A stretch of 64,000 nucleotides of DNA. Origin: Ditylenchus dipsaci (Eukaryota; Nematoda; Chromadorea; Rhabditida; Anguinidae). A model generated the notes under the pieces. It had not been told where the DNA came from. It made no database searches and saw only the letters and a program-made list of their open reading frames with translations. Positions within the stretch are counted from its first letter, which is position 1; each line of letters begins with the position of its first letter. The stretch covers positions 434,001 through 498,000 of the forward strand of contig SADC01000021.1 of the NCBI GenBank assembly GCA_004194705.1. The letters run 5' to 3'. Shown here in pieces: positions 11,287 through 23,628 of this stretch. A program made the position numbers and the translations under genes.

Positions 11287-12530
11287 GAAAAACACTAACA
11301 GCCTTTGAAAATAAATGGAACTTTAGATTATTTAACTTTCTAAATATTAGTCGCTTTCAGATATATTCAGTATTTTTGACATTTTAGAAGATATATTTGT
11401 CATTAAAGAACCATGGTTTTTGAATTGGACACGACTTACTTATTTTCCGAATTATTTTTTTAAGTTTACGGAATTTTAAATTATCGGCTACTCAAGCCAA
11501 ATTTTGTCTTATATTAGCAGTACGGAGAAATTAGCCGACTTTCACTATTCTACGATCTTTGATGCTAATATTTGGGTTTGTCTTCAATACTACGTGAAAT
11601 TTGAATCTAAAATGCAATTAAAACAACATTTTGAACATTGTTGGAATAAGTATACGACACGTTTTGGAGAGGGAGGGAGTGTATACTATACCAGCGCCGT
11701 ATTTTCTTTAATAAAAGTCCTTCTTGAAAGAGACAAAATGATCTTATCCAAATTAATAGATGCCGCTGCGTTAAAAACCATGGGGCCAAAAGGACATGTC
11801 TTTTGCTGATGGGAATATTTTCGAAAGAGGTTACCAGGTCAATTCAAACAAAAAATAAATAAACACAAATTTGTTACGTATCTCGGCGGAATAAGTACTC
11901 AAAAACACTTTCATAGTTCAATATCATCGCTGGCTCAATAGTAAAGCAGATAGTAAAGCAGCAGCGGACTGTGACAGTTTTTATCATATCGATTTCAATC
12001 AGAAGCATAATTTTTCCTCGAGCGCTACTAAATTTCGTCACTTTTGTTCTCTAATAATATTCTTTAATATCCTCTTAATAATATGCTCTACAAGGTAGGC
12101 AATAAAAATCGTATGCTGAAGTAATGAGCTGGTCTAAAATTTAAGAAAGTCACTTTTAAATTATCAGACAATCACCGATATTTCATATACAAAAATACTC
12201 TAACCAAACTTTTGCAAATGAAATACGGTGGTTGCTCTAAAAATTAAAAAATATTGATAAATAAAGTAACATAAATGCGCACATATGAATCTTTGTTACT
12301 AGAAATAAACAAATCCAAAAATATTTGACTTCGAGCAAACCTTTCCAAAGTTAAAATGAGTTAAATGCGAAATATTTTCCCTCCTTTCCATTTATTTACT
12401 GTTTGGCTTCAATAGAAGAATTGGGATATTCCTTTAGCTGAATGATTTAACATTTACATTACAATTTTTATATACATACTGTAGAAAAAAATGGAAAGAA
12501 AGTTAATAAAGACTAGGGTGTGAAACGGTC
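11287..12530. other. AT-rich DNA, no supported gene
   Basis: An open frame at 11504-11809 (plus) runs through GAGTGTATACTATACC...AGCGCC, which resembles MITE terminal sequence seen at 52.08 kb, so it is probably not a gene. Nothing else was recognised. Confidence 0.4.
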
Positions 12531-13130
12531 AATTTACCGAGCAACTAGTCGTAGTCGAAAATTCGGTCAATGGCACTGTTAAATTTGTCTTAGCCCCCAA
12601 ACTGATTTTTTTTCCATTTTTTGCTTTTGAAAAATTTTAAAAACAGTTTTCTAATGAAAAAAAAATGGTCAATCATAAAAATCAGTGCAGATTGACCAGC
12701 GTTTCCATCACTTTAACTGGTCAAATAATTAATTACATTTTAAGCGTTACGGCAACATCTTATCACCGCAGCACAGCTCAAGAGCTACAAAAACGATCGT
12801 ACAGATTTTTTTAAATTGAGCGTTGAGATATGGCCTTCTGTTAAACGCCAATTTCTTGAAAAAATAACCGAAATCCGAAAATTCGGAAAAACTTGGGTTT
12901 CGGTCATTTTTTAAGAAATTTATTTTTTCAAATTTTCAAAAAAAAATAAATTCTGTAAAATGTGTTTGGAGCTCATAAGTTGCGCTACGACGTTATGATA
13001 AGGTGTTGCCGTAACGCTTAAAATTCAATAAAACATCCTACCAGTTAAAATTCTGAAAACGCTGGTCAACTTCTCAAAATGACAGGACAAGTGTTTGAAG
13101 CCAAATGGTGACTTATCCAAAATAATCAAG
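12530..13130. mobile_element. Fold-back element
   Basis: TTGACCAGCGTTT (12695), TTTAACTGGTCAAATAATTA and TTTTAAGCGTTACGGCAACA (about 12740-12760) are mirrored by GTGTTGCCGTAACGCTTAAA (13003-13022) and AAAACGCTGGTCAA (13056-13070). Central arms pair around ATTTCTTGAAAAAATA and TTTTTAAGAAATTTA. Non-coding. Confidence 0.6.
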
Positions 13131-13494
13131 CTAAGTTTTATATACTATTTGAAAGAGGAGATGCAGAGTTACAAAATGGTACTAAAAGAAAATAGATAAG
13201 ATTGATAAAAGAACTTTTTGGAGTTTTCACAGTGAGCGGGTGCAGGTCGAAGTTCGGCCAAGCTAGTAGGGTCCTGTTTTATTTATCTTTAATTAAGTCT
13301 ACTTCATAGATCAGTAAAAGATCATCAAAGGTGAAGCGAGCATCCTGCGGCATTTGGAGTATTTCTGGCACGAGCCCCAATTCTTTGAAGCAGTTATCTG
13401 ACTGTCTTTATGTCCATCGTGGATGCACGTTAAGCCACACTTTAAAAGAAAGTTATTTGACATTTATTTTATAAAAAACTGCAAATGATTTAAA

Positions 13495-14035
13495 GAGAGT
13501 GTACATCTCTTGTCCGTATCTGGTCTCGCATGGAAATCGTTTTAATTCAAATTCAACCACATTTGAAGGTTGCTGGTTTGAATTCTTCTGGCCGCACACT
13601 TTATTTTTTTAACATTTTTTCGAGCTTGCTATCGGAATTATTATCCTAAATTATCCGAAATTACCCTAAGGCTCCCGGGAGCACAAAAAAGACTTAAGCG
13701 CAGAGACGCACGACTACTTGAGCAGAGTTAGAGCCCAAACCTAGGTAAGAACTATTTATTTTAAAGGTGATATGCATTAAATAGTAAAATTAAGGCTGTT
13801 AATGACAACAGATCAATCCTAAAAATGATTCCATTCAATAATTGATAACTTTTAGCTTTAGAACACATGGTGTTTAACTCAATCACTCAATCACCAATCA
13901 CCTCACCAAAAAAATACGAAAAAAATAAAGTGTGCGGCCAGAAGAATTCAAACCAGCAACCTACAAATGTGTTTGAATTTGAATTAAAACGATTTCCATG
14001 CGGGACCAGATACGGACAAGAGATGTACCCTCCCT
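13495..14035. mobile_element. Inverted pair of tRNA-like (SINE) segments
   Basis: The left segment (13498-13612) reads ACATCTCTTGTCCGTATCTGG, CGCATGGAAATCG and GGTTGCTGGTTTGAATTC, the last a Pol III B-box-like motif. It reappears in reverse complement at 13928-14030 (GAATTCAAACCAGCAACC through AGAGATGTACCCTCC). A third related segment is at 27575-27670. The pair may be two SINE insertions or a fold-back derived from one. Confidence 0.55.
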
Positions 14036-14081
14036 TTAAGGTATGGTATTTTTGTCATGTCATATTTAAAATTTAAACTGT

Positions 14082-16332
14082 TCATATGAATTTTGGTGCT
14101 TCTGGCACGTTTTCTGCAGATTTTCTGCGCTTTCTTCTAAATAATGAACTTCTTGGAGAGTTTTCTCTGGTTGACGAGGTTCTAGAACTGTTCCATGACC
14201 TGGCACCAACTGTAGAAACAGAAGAGGAGCGTTGACCTTTCGTGTGGCTGTCTAATGAGGCGGCATACTCAAAGGCTACCTTTTTGCGATCTTCGTCCTG
14301 TAACAAAACTTTTTGAGTCTTTATTTTATTAATTCTGAAACTTTTTTAGTCCTCCAGAAGTATTGCACAAATATCCTTTTATTGAAGCCATACATTTGCT
14401 CGCCTTCTTAAGTTAAAATTTGATTAATTTTTCATGTTGTTTATTTCTGATGACTTACTTTCTGTCACTGGGCTTACCAGACTGACTATTCGGTGAAAAC
14501 TTTTGCAAGTTTTCCAATAGCTGAAAGAACGAAGCACTCGAAACACCTAAACATTACAATTACATGCTTTGTGTCCCAGTATCAATTTTAAAGACAGTTC
14601 ATACAGGAAAAAAATCCTAAAAATGGATTTGATGATATTTAAAGGACCATGTCCGTCTACGTCCACGATTTTCCCCCGCCAATTCAAAATTTTTTTCAAA
14701 GCCAGTTTTGGTTACTTTTTTAGTTTCTTTTAACTTTTAACTGGTTTTATATCCGTTTCCAGCTTTTTCTCATTATGACCAGAGGATTCCTTTCCGTTAT
14801 CAAGACAGCCCTTCTGAAACAATTTTTCCACACTCTAATTTCGCAAGTATTTCCAAATGTATTTCACGCTATTTTAAAGTATTCAAAATTGGGCAGTAGG
14901 TGACTTCTGAAAAATTCAAATAAATTTTGGGGAAAGTGTCTTACTCTTCAAATTTGACTAGAAAAAGGGTTCTAGACTTCAAATGGCTTCTAGTTTTCAA
15001 AAATCTAACTTTTAGAAAATTCTTCTAATTCATACGAAATAGGAAATTTTCAGCTTTTGTTTGCTACATAAAACGTCTCGTAAAATGCGACTTTTCGCAC
15101 TTTTTATGCAAGAATTTTTTTTATTATAATTGCCTTATATTTGACGTAAAGTCCGGAGTTTTGTCTGACCTGTACTCGAAACTTTATAGGAAAAGTTGAA
15201 AATCTGATATTTATGACCTAAGTCTACTTTCAATTTCACGTTGAATAGGCTAATAATAAAAATTCGCAAAAAATGAAAAAAGACAGCATCCCAAGTGCCC
15301 GCCCCTCCAAAGAATATTTTTCTGTAAGCTAACTTTTTTGATTTCTGCTAAGCCTAAACCTTAACCTAAGCCTAAGTTATCGCGCTACACATTGCAAAAA
15401 AGAAAACTTAAAAAAATCAAGGGAACTCAAAATAGTACGCTTAGAGAAAAATACTCTTTGGAGAAAGGCGGGCACTTGGGCTGTTACGGAAAAAAACGTG
15501 TCAGACGGTGGGGTTGAACTTGCCGAATTTCAAGGAAAATAGCCTTTTTCTAGTGTTTATGCAACAAAACGCCATGAAAAAACGCCATGTTTATGCATCA
15601 GAACGCCTATGCAACAAAACACTCACTGCGCCATGAAATCCAAGTAAAAGTCACTTACTGCCCATTTTTCGCTGTTTGTACTACGATCACCTCGATCACC
15701 TTTATAATAATGTTTTCCGGATAGCAGTCGGAGACGATAATGGAAAAGAACCTTAATCTGTGGTTAACCAAGTTTTTTTGGCACATACTTTTAGTTTATC
15801 GGTTGCCGTGAATTGTACTGCAAACCCGGTTTCCGTTGAATAGACTGATCTTTCCTTATTTAACAGTTCGGAAATACATAAACATACTGTAACAGAGTTT
15901 ATGCTAATTTTTGGTAATGTGCCGTATGGCGGTAATATGCTATTCGAAATGACCGGCCGACAAAGGTTTGTACGATGTTTTGTATCAGTTTGAAAAAAAT
16001 TGAAGAGACACACTTTTTCCAGTGGTACTTGATCCATCCCGCCTCCTGTTTTTCGTCGAGTTTTGTACGCAGAACGCATTTCTCCCTTGGACATTAGCAT
16101 TGTCACCTGTAAAGTCTGTTATTGTCCAAGCAAACTTTCAATCAAGTAGTAAATAAAAAACCTGGTAAAAAGTTCTCAAAGTCTCACTACTATAGTAGCG
16201 AATAGTTGTAGCTGTGTTCTTCCACCACTGACAACCAGACTTTTCTTGCATTATATCGTCTAGATCTACTGCGTCTCCATCCACCACAAAACAATAGTTC
16301 TCTACGACCATCATTGGTGGTGCTCTGCTCAA
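14082..16332 (-). CDS. Unrecognised gene, 3' part (three exons)
   Basis: Exons: 16162 to about 16332, 16014-16106 (between TTTACAG and GTGTGT) and 14082-14297 (from TTACAG to a TGA). All junctions are phase 0. The first encodes VVENYCFVVDGDAVDLDDIM, QWWKNTATTIRYYSS and ETLRTFYQ. The second is VTMLMSKGEMRSAYKTRRK ... VPLEK. The third is DEDRKKVAFEYAASLD followed by a Ser/Arg-rich tail (SSLFRRKRRKSAENVPEAP) and a stop. The basic tail RRKRRK could be a nuclear localisation signal. The first exon's module is shared with the gene at 23.6-24.5 kb. I do not recognise the family. The 5' boundary of the first exon is uncertain; the frame stays open to about 16430. Confidence 0.55.
15285..15482. mobile_element. 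Short inverted-repeat element in an intron
   Basis: CCCAAGTGCCCGCCCCTCC (15290-15308) and AAAGAATATTTTTCT are mirrored by AGAAAAATACTCTTT and GGCGGGCACTTGGG (15467-15480). The middle contains runs of CCTAAGC type. Non-coding. Confidence 0.55.
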
Positions 16333-16387
16333 ATACTTCACTGGGCAACGCACTGTTCTGCAATTTTCACTGCTCGAAAATATGGAA

Positions 16388-17090
16388 CTTATGTACTGGG
16401 GGGGGGGCGCATTTTTTGCACATTTGTAAATCATGTTTAAACGACTTCTAAGTAATTTTTATATGCTTAAACCGATTAAAAAGTTGTTTTCTGACACTTT
16501 TCCACGTAAAAAATAGATTTTTTGAAAAAAAATTCTTTGGCCAAAATAAGACTTATTGCCTTGGGGGACCAAGGCAAAACACCTTGTATCAAGGGATTCT
16601 ACCGCGTTTTGGTCACTGGAGCTGGGCAAAAAGAGTCGCTTAATGCATTTTTGATCAAGAGTCAAGCTCGGAATTATGTCTAAGGTGAGTGCGCGCGCGC
16701 ATCTCTAACCATCCAAGCCCCCTGCGCCCCCGAAGGGGCGCAGGGGGCTTGGTTGCTTGGGTTGAGATGCGCACACCCACGTACCTTAGACGCAAATCAC
16801 TCGAAAGTGACTCTGGATGCATAAAAATGTATGCATACCAGAGTTTCTTTATGCGGTAGGCCCCAGTCAACAAAACTATGTTCAATTCCATCTTTTTGTG
16901 GTATCCAGGTACCCTTTCAGGTTGGATTGCCTTGGGGACCAAGGCAAAAAGTCAAATTTTAGTCAAAAATTTTTTTTTCAAAAAAACGATTTTTGTGTAG
17001 AAAAGTGTCAGAAAATGACTTTTTTATCGTTTAAGCACATAAAAGTTACTTAGGAGTCGTTTAAACATGATTTACAAATTAGTAAAAAAT
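16388..17090. mobile_element. Palindromic MITE, with the recurrent core
   Basis: Outer arms: GATTTACAAATGTGC-type sequence near 16420, AAGTAATTTTTATATGC and GACACTTTTCCAC, mirrored at 16998-17080 (GAAAAGTGTCAGAAAA, AAAGTTACTTAGGAG, AAACATGATTTACAAAT). Inner blocks TGCCTTGGGGGACCAAGGC (16558) and TGCCTTGGGGACCAAGGC (16928) also pair. The core (16607-16880) repeats GTCTAAGGTGAGTG, TTGAGATGCGCACACCCAC and GACTCTGGATGCATAAAAA. The 36.13-36.52 kb element has the same outer arms. Confidence 0.7.
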
Positions 17091-18022
17091 TTACGCAATT
17101 CATCATTCAATAAATACATTTTTATGTAAAGTTTTAAGAAGATACTTTAAGGTAAGATACTTTACTTCCAATATAGCCACTACATAAAGTTCTACAGTCG
17201 AGTGCCGATATGAACGGTATCTTAGGATAAATTTGGCTGGCCGACATACAAATACAAACAAAGTTAGCCCCAACGGCCCCCCGTATAACGGCACTCCCGA
17301 TAAGACGGCACTTAAGAGCCAATCCTTTTAAATTAATTGAACTTAATAAAGCAGAACTTGTCAGTTTGATACAATTTTTTCTAAAAATTAAATTCTCAAA
17401 CAAAGTTTGTTCTAAAATTCTGCAAAAAAAAATTTTTAACGTCATTTTTTTTATAGGACAACTCCCTTTCTATTTAATTAGCCGCCCCCTCTACTTTGAT
17501 GACTAATATCTCAGTCGAAAGCAATATTTGCCAAACATTTGTTCGGAAATACTACTCGCCCTAGAAATTAGGTTTTAGTTAAACACACAAATATGATAAG
17601 CACGAATCCGGTGTCAAAATCAGTGTTTTCCTGACAAAAACAATTTTTAGTCAAAAGATGTTTGAAAAAATCGTTAAAAATAAAAAAGATAATCACCGAT
17701 TTTTGACGGGCGGTGATATTCTTCGGTGATTTTATGGAATTTTCCCCAGAATATTTCCCGGAATATTCCTATCACCCAACTCTACATAAAACCAAATCTA
17801 AATTGTTTTATATTTTTTTTTGATAAAAGGTGTTTATGTGGAATTTTTTCTGACTTCTAACTGAAATATAGGCTTACTTCTCCAGTGTAGACTGCACATC
17901 AAAGGGTTTCGACTGGACACAAAACACAGGGATGGGAATTGACCCTACTCCCATGTGGTACTGGATTTGGCTAATACTAGAAGAACTGGTAACCTCTAAA
18001 AACAGACTATTGCTCATAAATA
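17091..18022. other. AT-rich DNA with a degraded Tigger-like end
   Basis: ACAGTCGAGTGCCGATA at about 17194 and the later AACGGCACTCCCGATAAGACGG (17286 on) look like a decayed pogo/Tigger-type element. Nothing else was identified. Confidence 0.3.
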
Positions 18023-18026
18023 TTAA

Positions 18027-20050
18027 CACTAGAAAGACGGCCTGTAAGAGCGGTATATTCTGGTGCAGTTTTGAACGCTGAATCCGAATTTCTCAGCAGA
18101 ATTGGCTAATCAGCGCTTGAATGGGGTTAAATTTGCGATTTTTGAAACCGGATGTTTTGAACATTTTTTAAGCACAATTATTTTTTTAATGAGCTGTAAA
18201 ACGCAAGTCTTGTGAGTTATCTTAAACAACTTTTATACCAAAATGTAGCGCAGGACAAGGGCTTTCAAATGACATATTACATGCCTATACTTCTTTTGCA
18301 ATTGCTAGACTTGACCCAATAGCAATGAAATTAACCCAAATTTTGAAATTTCCGGACTTTTGCAAACCTGTTATCACAACCTATCTTAAAAGGCCCGTTA
18401 GCAAATTCTGAGCCCAGATTCAGATTCTCCGGCTAAAACTGAAACTAAAAAAGTGTTGCATCAAGAATTCTTTCGTTAATGTTTTTAAGATTTTAGGATT
18501 TATTTTTTATTTTTGATGAGTTTTATAGCACTATTTCATAGCTACAATTTTATAGGTCAAGCTCTTCTTTTTGATTATTCTGAGAGGAGCTATGAATATC
18601 AACAAAAAAGTGTCATTTTTTAGTCAAAATCAAAGTAAATCTAAGGAAAATGGTTGTTTGCTCGCATACATACTGATTTTTCTTAAAAGTTTAAATATCA
18701 AAATTGACCAGTTAATGATGTCTTAAAATAAGGCAAAAATAGAGGTTTTTTACTTCTTTTAACTTCAACCGTCCGTTTCTCAGCCCTGTGCAATCCTTAA
18801 AAAAGCGATTACATGTCATTTTGCAGAGAACTTGATAAGCTTTCAAAAAGTGCATTAACTGGTCAATTTTGATATTTAAGAAGTAAAAAACCTCTATTTT
18901 TGCCTTATTTTAAGACATCATTAACTGGTCAATTTTGATATTTAAACTTTTAAGAAAAATCAGTATGTATGCGAGCAAACAACCATTTTCCTTAGATTTA
19001 CTTTGATTTTGACTAAAAAATGACACTTTTTTGTTGATATTCATAGCTCCTCTCAGAATAATCAAAAAGAAGAGCTTGACCTATAAAATTGTAGCTATGA
19101 AATAGTGCTATAAAACTCATCAAAAATAAAAAATAAATCCTAAAATCTTAAAAACATTAACGAAAGAATTCTTGATGCAACACTTTTTTTCCACCCCAGG
19201 AATGAGTGTCTTTGCAAATAGCATTGGTATGCTAACAAAAGATCATTCTTTTTTGGTATATTTGTGCTCAAAATGTAGCTGAGATTGCGAGCAATATTCT
19301 TGGTTAAAAATTGTCGTAGAATGTTTCAAATTTGGAAAGCTACACAATGATTTTCAAAAAATATGTGCTTGATGCAATACTTTTTTCCGCTACTGTAAAC
19401 CGAGGCTGAAAAAAAAGGAACAAAAAGGAGAAGATACCTAAGGCCAAAGCGCAGGATGACAGCATCAACTGCAACCCTTCGTTAATCCAAATAAGCTGAG
19501 ATCAGAGGTCTTTTTGTGGTCAAAAGCTAAAATTTGGTTTTAAGCAAAGAATTTAGCAAGCGTTAATTTTATTTCTTTCGTGTCAAAAAAGTCGTTTGGT
19601 TCACGCCAACTTTGCAGAAAAAAGACTTCTAAAAGCAGTTTTAGCCGGAGAATCTGAATCTGGGCTCAGAATTTGCTAACGGGCCTTTTAAGATAGGTTG
19701 TGATAACAGGTTTGCAAAAGTCCGGAAATTTCAAAATTTGGGTTAATTTCATTGCTATTGGGTCAAGTCTAGCAATTGCAAAAGAAGTATAGGCATGTAA
19801 TATGTCATTTGAAAGCCCTTGTCCTGCGCTACATTTTGGTATAAAAGTTGTTTAAGATAACTCACAAGACTTGCGTTTTACAGCTCATTAAAAAAATAAT
19901 TGTGCTTAAAAAATGTTCAAAACATCCGGTTTCAAAAATCGCAAATTTAACCCCATTCAAGCGCTGATTAGCCAATTCTGCTGAGAAATTCGGATTCAGC
20001 GTTCAAAACTGCACCAGAATATACCGCTCTTACAGGCCGTCTTTCTAGTG
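18027..20050. mobile_element. piggyBac-like 2-kb palindromic element
   Basis: TTAA (18023-18026) is followed by CACTAGAAAGACGGCCTGTA, and the mirror TACAGGCCGTCTTTCTAGTG ends at 20050 followed by TTAA (20051-20054). TTAA target duplications and CCCTAGAAAGATA-like ends are hallmarks of the piggyBac superfamily. The two arms are nearly identical over roughly 750 bp each and meet at about 18.8 kb. The right arm has an unmatched segment of about 430 bp at 19185-19620 between CAACACTTTTTT and AGCAGTTTTAGCCGG. No transposase frame is present, so it would depend on an enzyme supplied in trans. Confidence 0.8.
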
Positions 20051-20219
20051 TTAAGCTAGTTCATCGCCCACCTTCTTCCTCATCACTTTTAATGACCGCA
20101 TTAACTTGGACGGGAAAGTGGATAAAAGATTCAAATCTAGAGTTTCTTTTACACACATCTTCGTCCAATGGACTAATGTCTAACGAGCTGCAAAAATTAC
20201 TGTCAGTCTTTTAATTTTT

Positions 20220-20550
20220 GGCTCTATTTGTGTTCGACAGTACGCCCGAAAAATATGCCTTGGTCACCGCTGTTGTTTTTTGTACAAATCGTTTTCTCAA
20301 AATATTTTTATTTTTTAGGGCCTTATGTTTTGGCAAGGCCAGCGTATGCAAGGACAGACTCAAACAGGCTTTTTCGGCTTGAAGAAGTTAAAACATGTTT
20401 GAATTCGTCCAAAGATACGCCGGCTTACCGTAAGTTAGTTTTCATAATTTCAATAGTTTCTGAGACTGAATGAAAATTTCTTTTGCAAAAAAACAACAAG
20501 GGAGACCAAGGCATATTTTTTTGGGCGTACTCTCCAACACATATAGAGCC
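20220..20550. mobile_element. Fold-back MITE with 8-bp target duplication
   Basis: Ends: GGCTCTATTTGTGTTCGACA and the mirror ending ACACATATAGAGCC, with TACGCCC and ATATGCCTTGGTC blocks paired inside. Flanks TAATTTTT (20212-20219) and TAATTTTC (20551-20558) form an 8-bp duplication with one mismatch. The ORFs on both strands are arm sequence. Confidence 0.65.
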
Positions 20551-20558
20551 TAATTTTC

Positions 20559-21849
20559 CATTTAAAAAAAGGTTTTCAACTGGGAATTTCGAAATAAAAG
20601 ACATTTGGTCATCTTTTGTTGAAAACTCCCATTTCATACGGTGCTTATTCAATTGGGGAAAAAATTTTAAATTAGCCGTATTTATAATTTTTGAATTACC
20701 ACATTTTCGAACGGTTATATGTATTTTAGTTGGCAACCCAAATGTTCGAATTTTCGAGATTTGAAGTCAAAATCTTTATTTTTAGTGCTTAGGAAGTGCT
20801 GAATAAAACTGAAAATTTTGTCGGAAATGACCAATTTGTACTATATTTTAAAAGTTTTGAGATCCGTAGCGTATTGTTGCAAAAAAAAGCGTATTGTTGC
20901 AAATTGCAAAATTTTGACTGTGACATAAAAAAATTAGTCGAAACTCAAAAATGTCGTCTTTTGACTAAAGTGCCATCTTTTACCTGAAAAGTGCCGTCTT
21001 TTTAAGCTTTAGAAATAAAGGCTGAATAGTCCCAGATATATTAACAATTTTTTTCGAAGTAATTACACTATCGGGTAGCCCTGTGACTCTAGTTTCTAAC
21101 GAAGTTTTATTTGGTGCAATATGTTTAGAAAATCGAGCACAAAAACGTGAAGTATGACGCAAGCTGAAAAAGAATTTGACTTATACTTTCACCTTTTTGT
21201 GCTACATTTTGCAAAGATATTGCAACAAACGATATGCCGTCAGAGACTAGAGTCGCGAGGTTACATGATAGTGTTATCACTGTGAAAAAAATGTTTTAGA
21301 TATTTACCTCTTTGACTAAAAGAAAAAAGACTGCACTTTTCAGCTAAAAGACGGCATTTTCAGTCATAAGACGGCATTTTTCGGTTTAGTCCAAAAATGA
21401 GGTTTTAATATTTTTAAAACCTCATTTTTAGGGTTATAATTATGCGTTGGTCTAAAACTTTGGGATGTTTTTTTCTCAAAAATTATCTTATGGCCACGCA
21501 ATGCATGTAGGTTATAAAGTTAGACCAAATGTTTTGACTTATTATCCACATCCCTGAAATTAGAAATGATTAAACCGTGGAAGAATTTGACCATAACCCA
21601 ATAAAATTGAGTAATTTTTGCTGATTTTTGACACTTATTAATTTTATTTGCTTATTATAGGCAATAAACACATGGTTATAGTACAAGTAGTAGTGGTGGT
21701 GGTAGTGTATATTGACCATGCAATAATGATATGAATAGACAGAGGTGCTCACTAGCCGCATTTACAACAATTTATAAAGTTAAATGAAAAGAAAATGATT
21801 GCTAATGTAGACACACACACATATACATGCTACAAATTATTGTGTTCTT
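20559..21849. other. AT-rich DNA, nothing supported
   Basis: Short ORFs are present but none has a start, splice or composition case. Repeated GTCGTCTTTT and AAGACGGCATTTT phrases around 20950-21380 suggest decayed fold-back sequence. Confidence 0.35.
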
Positions 21850-21915
21850 CTAGAACTGGAACCCGGCTCCGAATCAGTTTTTCCTCGCCAGTTACCCACT
21901 GCACCAGTCATCTAA
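21850..21915 (-). repeat. tRNA-derived SINE head
   Basis: On the minus strand, TGGTGCAGTGGGTAACTGG resembles a Pol III A box and GGGTTCCAGTTC a B box about 30 nt later. A full cloverleaf was not found, so this is called a SINE-type promoter and not a functional tRNA. Confidence 0.4.
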
Positions 21916-22017
21916 ATTTGTGAATAAATAAAATAAAATCAGTTTAAACCTTTTATACTATGTTGGGTGGGTGCATAATATAAGGACCATGATCACAGTG
22001 GTCTGGTGGTGGGTTTA

Positions 22018-22442
22018 GGACATTTTTCCGTTGGACATTTTTCCGTCGAAATTTTTCCGTGGTCATTTATTGGCTGTAATTTTTTTTCGTGATTGAAAAA
22101 AAATTCTGTTAGTACCGTTTTGTAGCTCAGGTCCAGAGCTTCAAAATGAGCTGTCAACAATCAGCGTTCAATTACAAAATTTTGGATAAAAATGCCCAGT
22201 CTGACACTGAGTCTCCAATTTCGACGGAAAAATGTCCAACTCCCTTTTTAGTGTCAGATTGGACATTTTTATCCAAAATTTTGCAATTGAACGCTGATTG
22301 TTGACAGCTCATTTTGAAGCTCTGGACCTGAGCTACAAAACGGTACTAACAGAATTATTTTTCTCGACCAAGAAAAAAAAGTACAGCCAAAAAATGACCG
22401 CCGAACAATTTTGACGGAAAAATGTCCAACGGAAAAATGTCC
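22018..22442. mobile_element. Fold-back element with tandem GGACATTTTTCCGT ends
   Basis: The left arm GGACATTTTTCCGTTGGACA and a third diverged unit are mirrored by GACGGAAAAATGTCCAACGG at 22413-22432. Inner arms pair CCGTTTTGTAGCTCAGGTCC with GGACCTGAGCTACAAAACGG. No target duplication was recognised and no coding potential was seen. Confidence 0.7.
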
Positions 22443-22552
22443 GATCCCCCTGGTGGTCCCCCGCCGATTCAATTTTTTTTCCAGATACCAGTGAAATACA
22501 AACAACAATGAATAATATATCGCATTTTGTTAAAAGTAAAAGAAAAACAGTG

Positions 22553-22630
22553 CCTCAAGACGGAATCGAACCGACGACTGACTTTCACACTTTACTGATG
22601 CCTTGCCAGTAAGCCACCGGTGCTATTGTA
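22553..22630 (-). repeat. tRNA-like sequence (SINE head or tRNA relic)
   Basis: The minus strand reads GGTGGCTTACTGGCAAGGC (A box) and GTCGGTTCGATTCCGTC (B box, T-arm like). The acceptor arms do not pair convincingly, so a functional tRNA is unlikely. Confidence 0.4.
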
Positions 22631-23008
22631 CGGAGAGAGTCGTTTTCAATACTTAACACAAGACGACACTCGACGAATTTGCATTTCAAAATAATTCTTT
22701 TTTGAATTAGTCCTGGTGCCCGCCTTTTAAAATATTCCCATGTGCAGCGAGCACGCCCCTTTAATAAGAATTCAACTGTATTTTAAAGGTTTTAAGATTT
22801 CAGATTTTTGACTTTTGAATGCTTTTCTGAAAGAAATTCGTAATTGATTAAGTAGTTTTAACGAAATTTTAATTTGCTGTTTAGTAAAGTTAAACACATA
22901 ATACTAAATGTTTACTTTACAGCGCCAAAACGAAAAAAAAATATTTTTATGTCAAATTTCGTTGTGGATATTATAGTTAATGCGCCTAGTTAAATCCTTT
23001 GTATAAAG

Positions 23009-23514
23009 TACAGGGCGTTCCAAAAAAATTCCTACGCTTCAAACGCAACGCACGACCATTTTTTATTTCACAATTCAAGGATTTCAGTTCAGTGATCTCT
23101 GAGGTCAAAAACGATCGAGCAATCAATTGAAAGAATAAGCCAAATGGTGACATTTCAGAAAAAAAATAAGAAAAGTTTCATGTACCGATCGGAAGAGGAA
23201 CGCAAGAGCTAAAAAATCATGTTTTTGAAACATTTTCGCGATAAAAAAAGTTGGTTACAAATAAGCAGCCTGAAAGTCAGTTACAAATTCTTTGCTTTAG
23301 CAAAAAGTGAAAATTCCCGGATTTGAAATTGAGATTTTAAATTTTGTCCTGTCAATTTATCCATAATTTTTTTCAGTAATAAAATGTTGATATACTATTT
23401 GATATAGAACTTTCAGAACTACAAAATGACATATCGTTTGAAAAAAAGTGAAATAAAAACGGTCGTACGGTGCATTTAAAGCGTAGGGTTTTTTTGGGAC
23501 ACCCTCTGCATGAT
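23009..23514. mobile_element. mariner/Tc1-like MITE
   Basis: CAGGGCGTTCCAAAAAAATT followed by CCTACGCTT is mirrored at 23478-23513 (AAAGCGTAGGGTTTTTTTGG followed by GACACCCTCTG). The terminal form CAGGGTGTCCCAAAAA is typical of mariner-type elements. The interior is AT-rich with no transposase. Confidence 0.6.
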
Positions 23515-23628
23515 TATTTTAGTTTAGCTGAAAAAATTTGAAAAAAATAAATAAATAAGTATAATAAATTTAATTTTTTTAATTTTTTTTAAAACATAAA
23601 TCATTTAATTTAAAAGTTTATTATTAAT

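Noticed and set aside
11504..11809. 101-codon plus-strand ORF
   Set aside because: It crosses MITE-like terminal sequence (GTATACTATACC...AGCGCC) and has no splice or homology support.
16655..16942. 95-codon minus-strand ORF and its plus-strand partners
   Set aside because: They are inside the palindromic MITE core, which recurs at four other places.
22553..22630. Functional tRNA gene
   Set aside because: The A and B boxes are good, but the acceptor and anticodon arms do not fold convincingly, so it is listed as a tRNA-like repeat.
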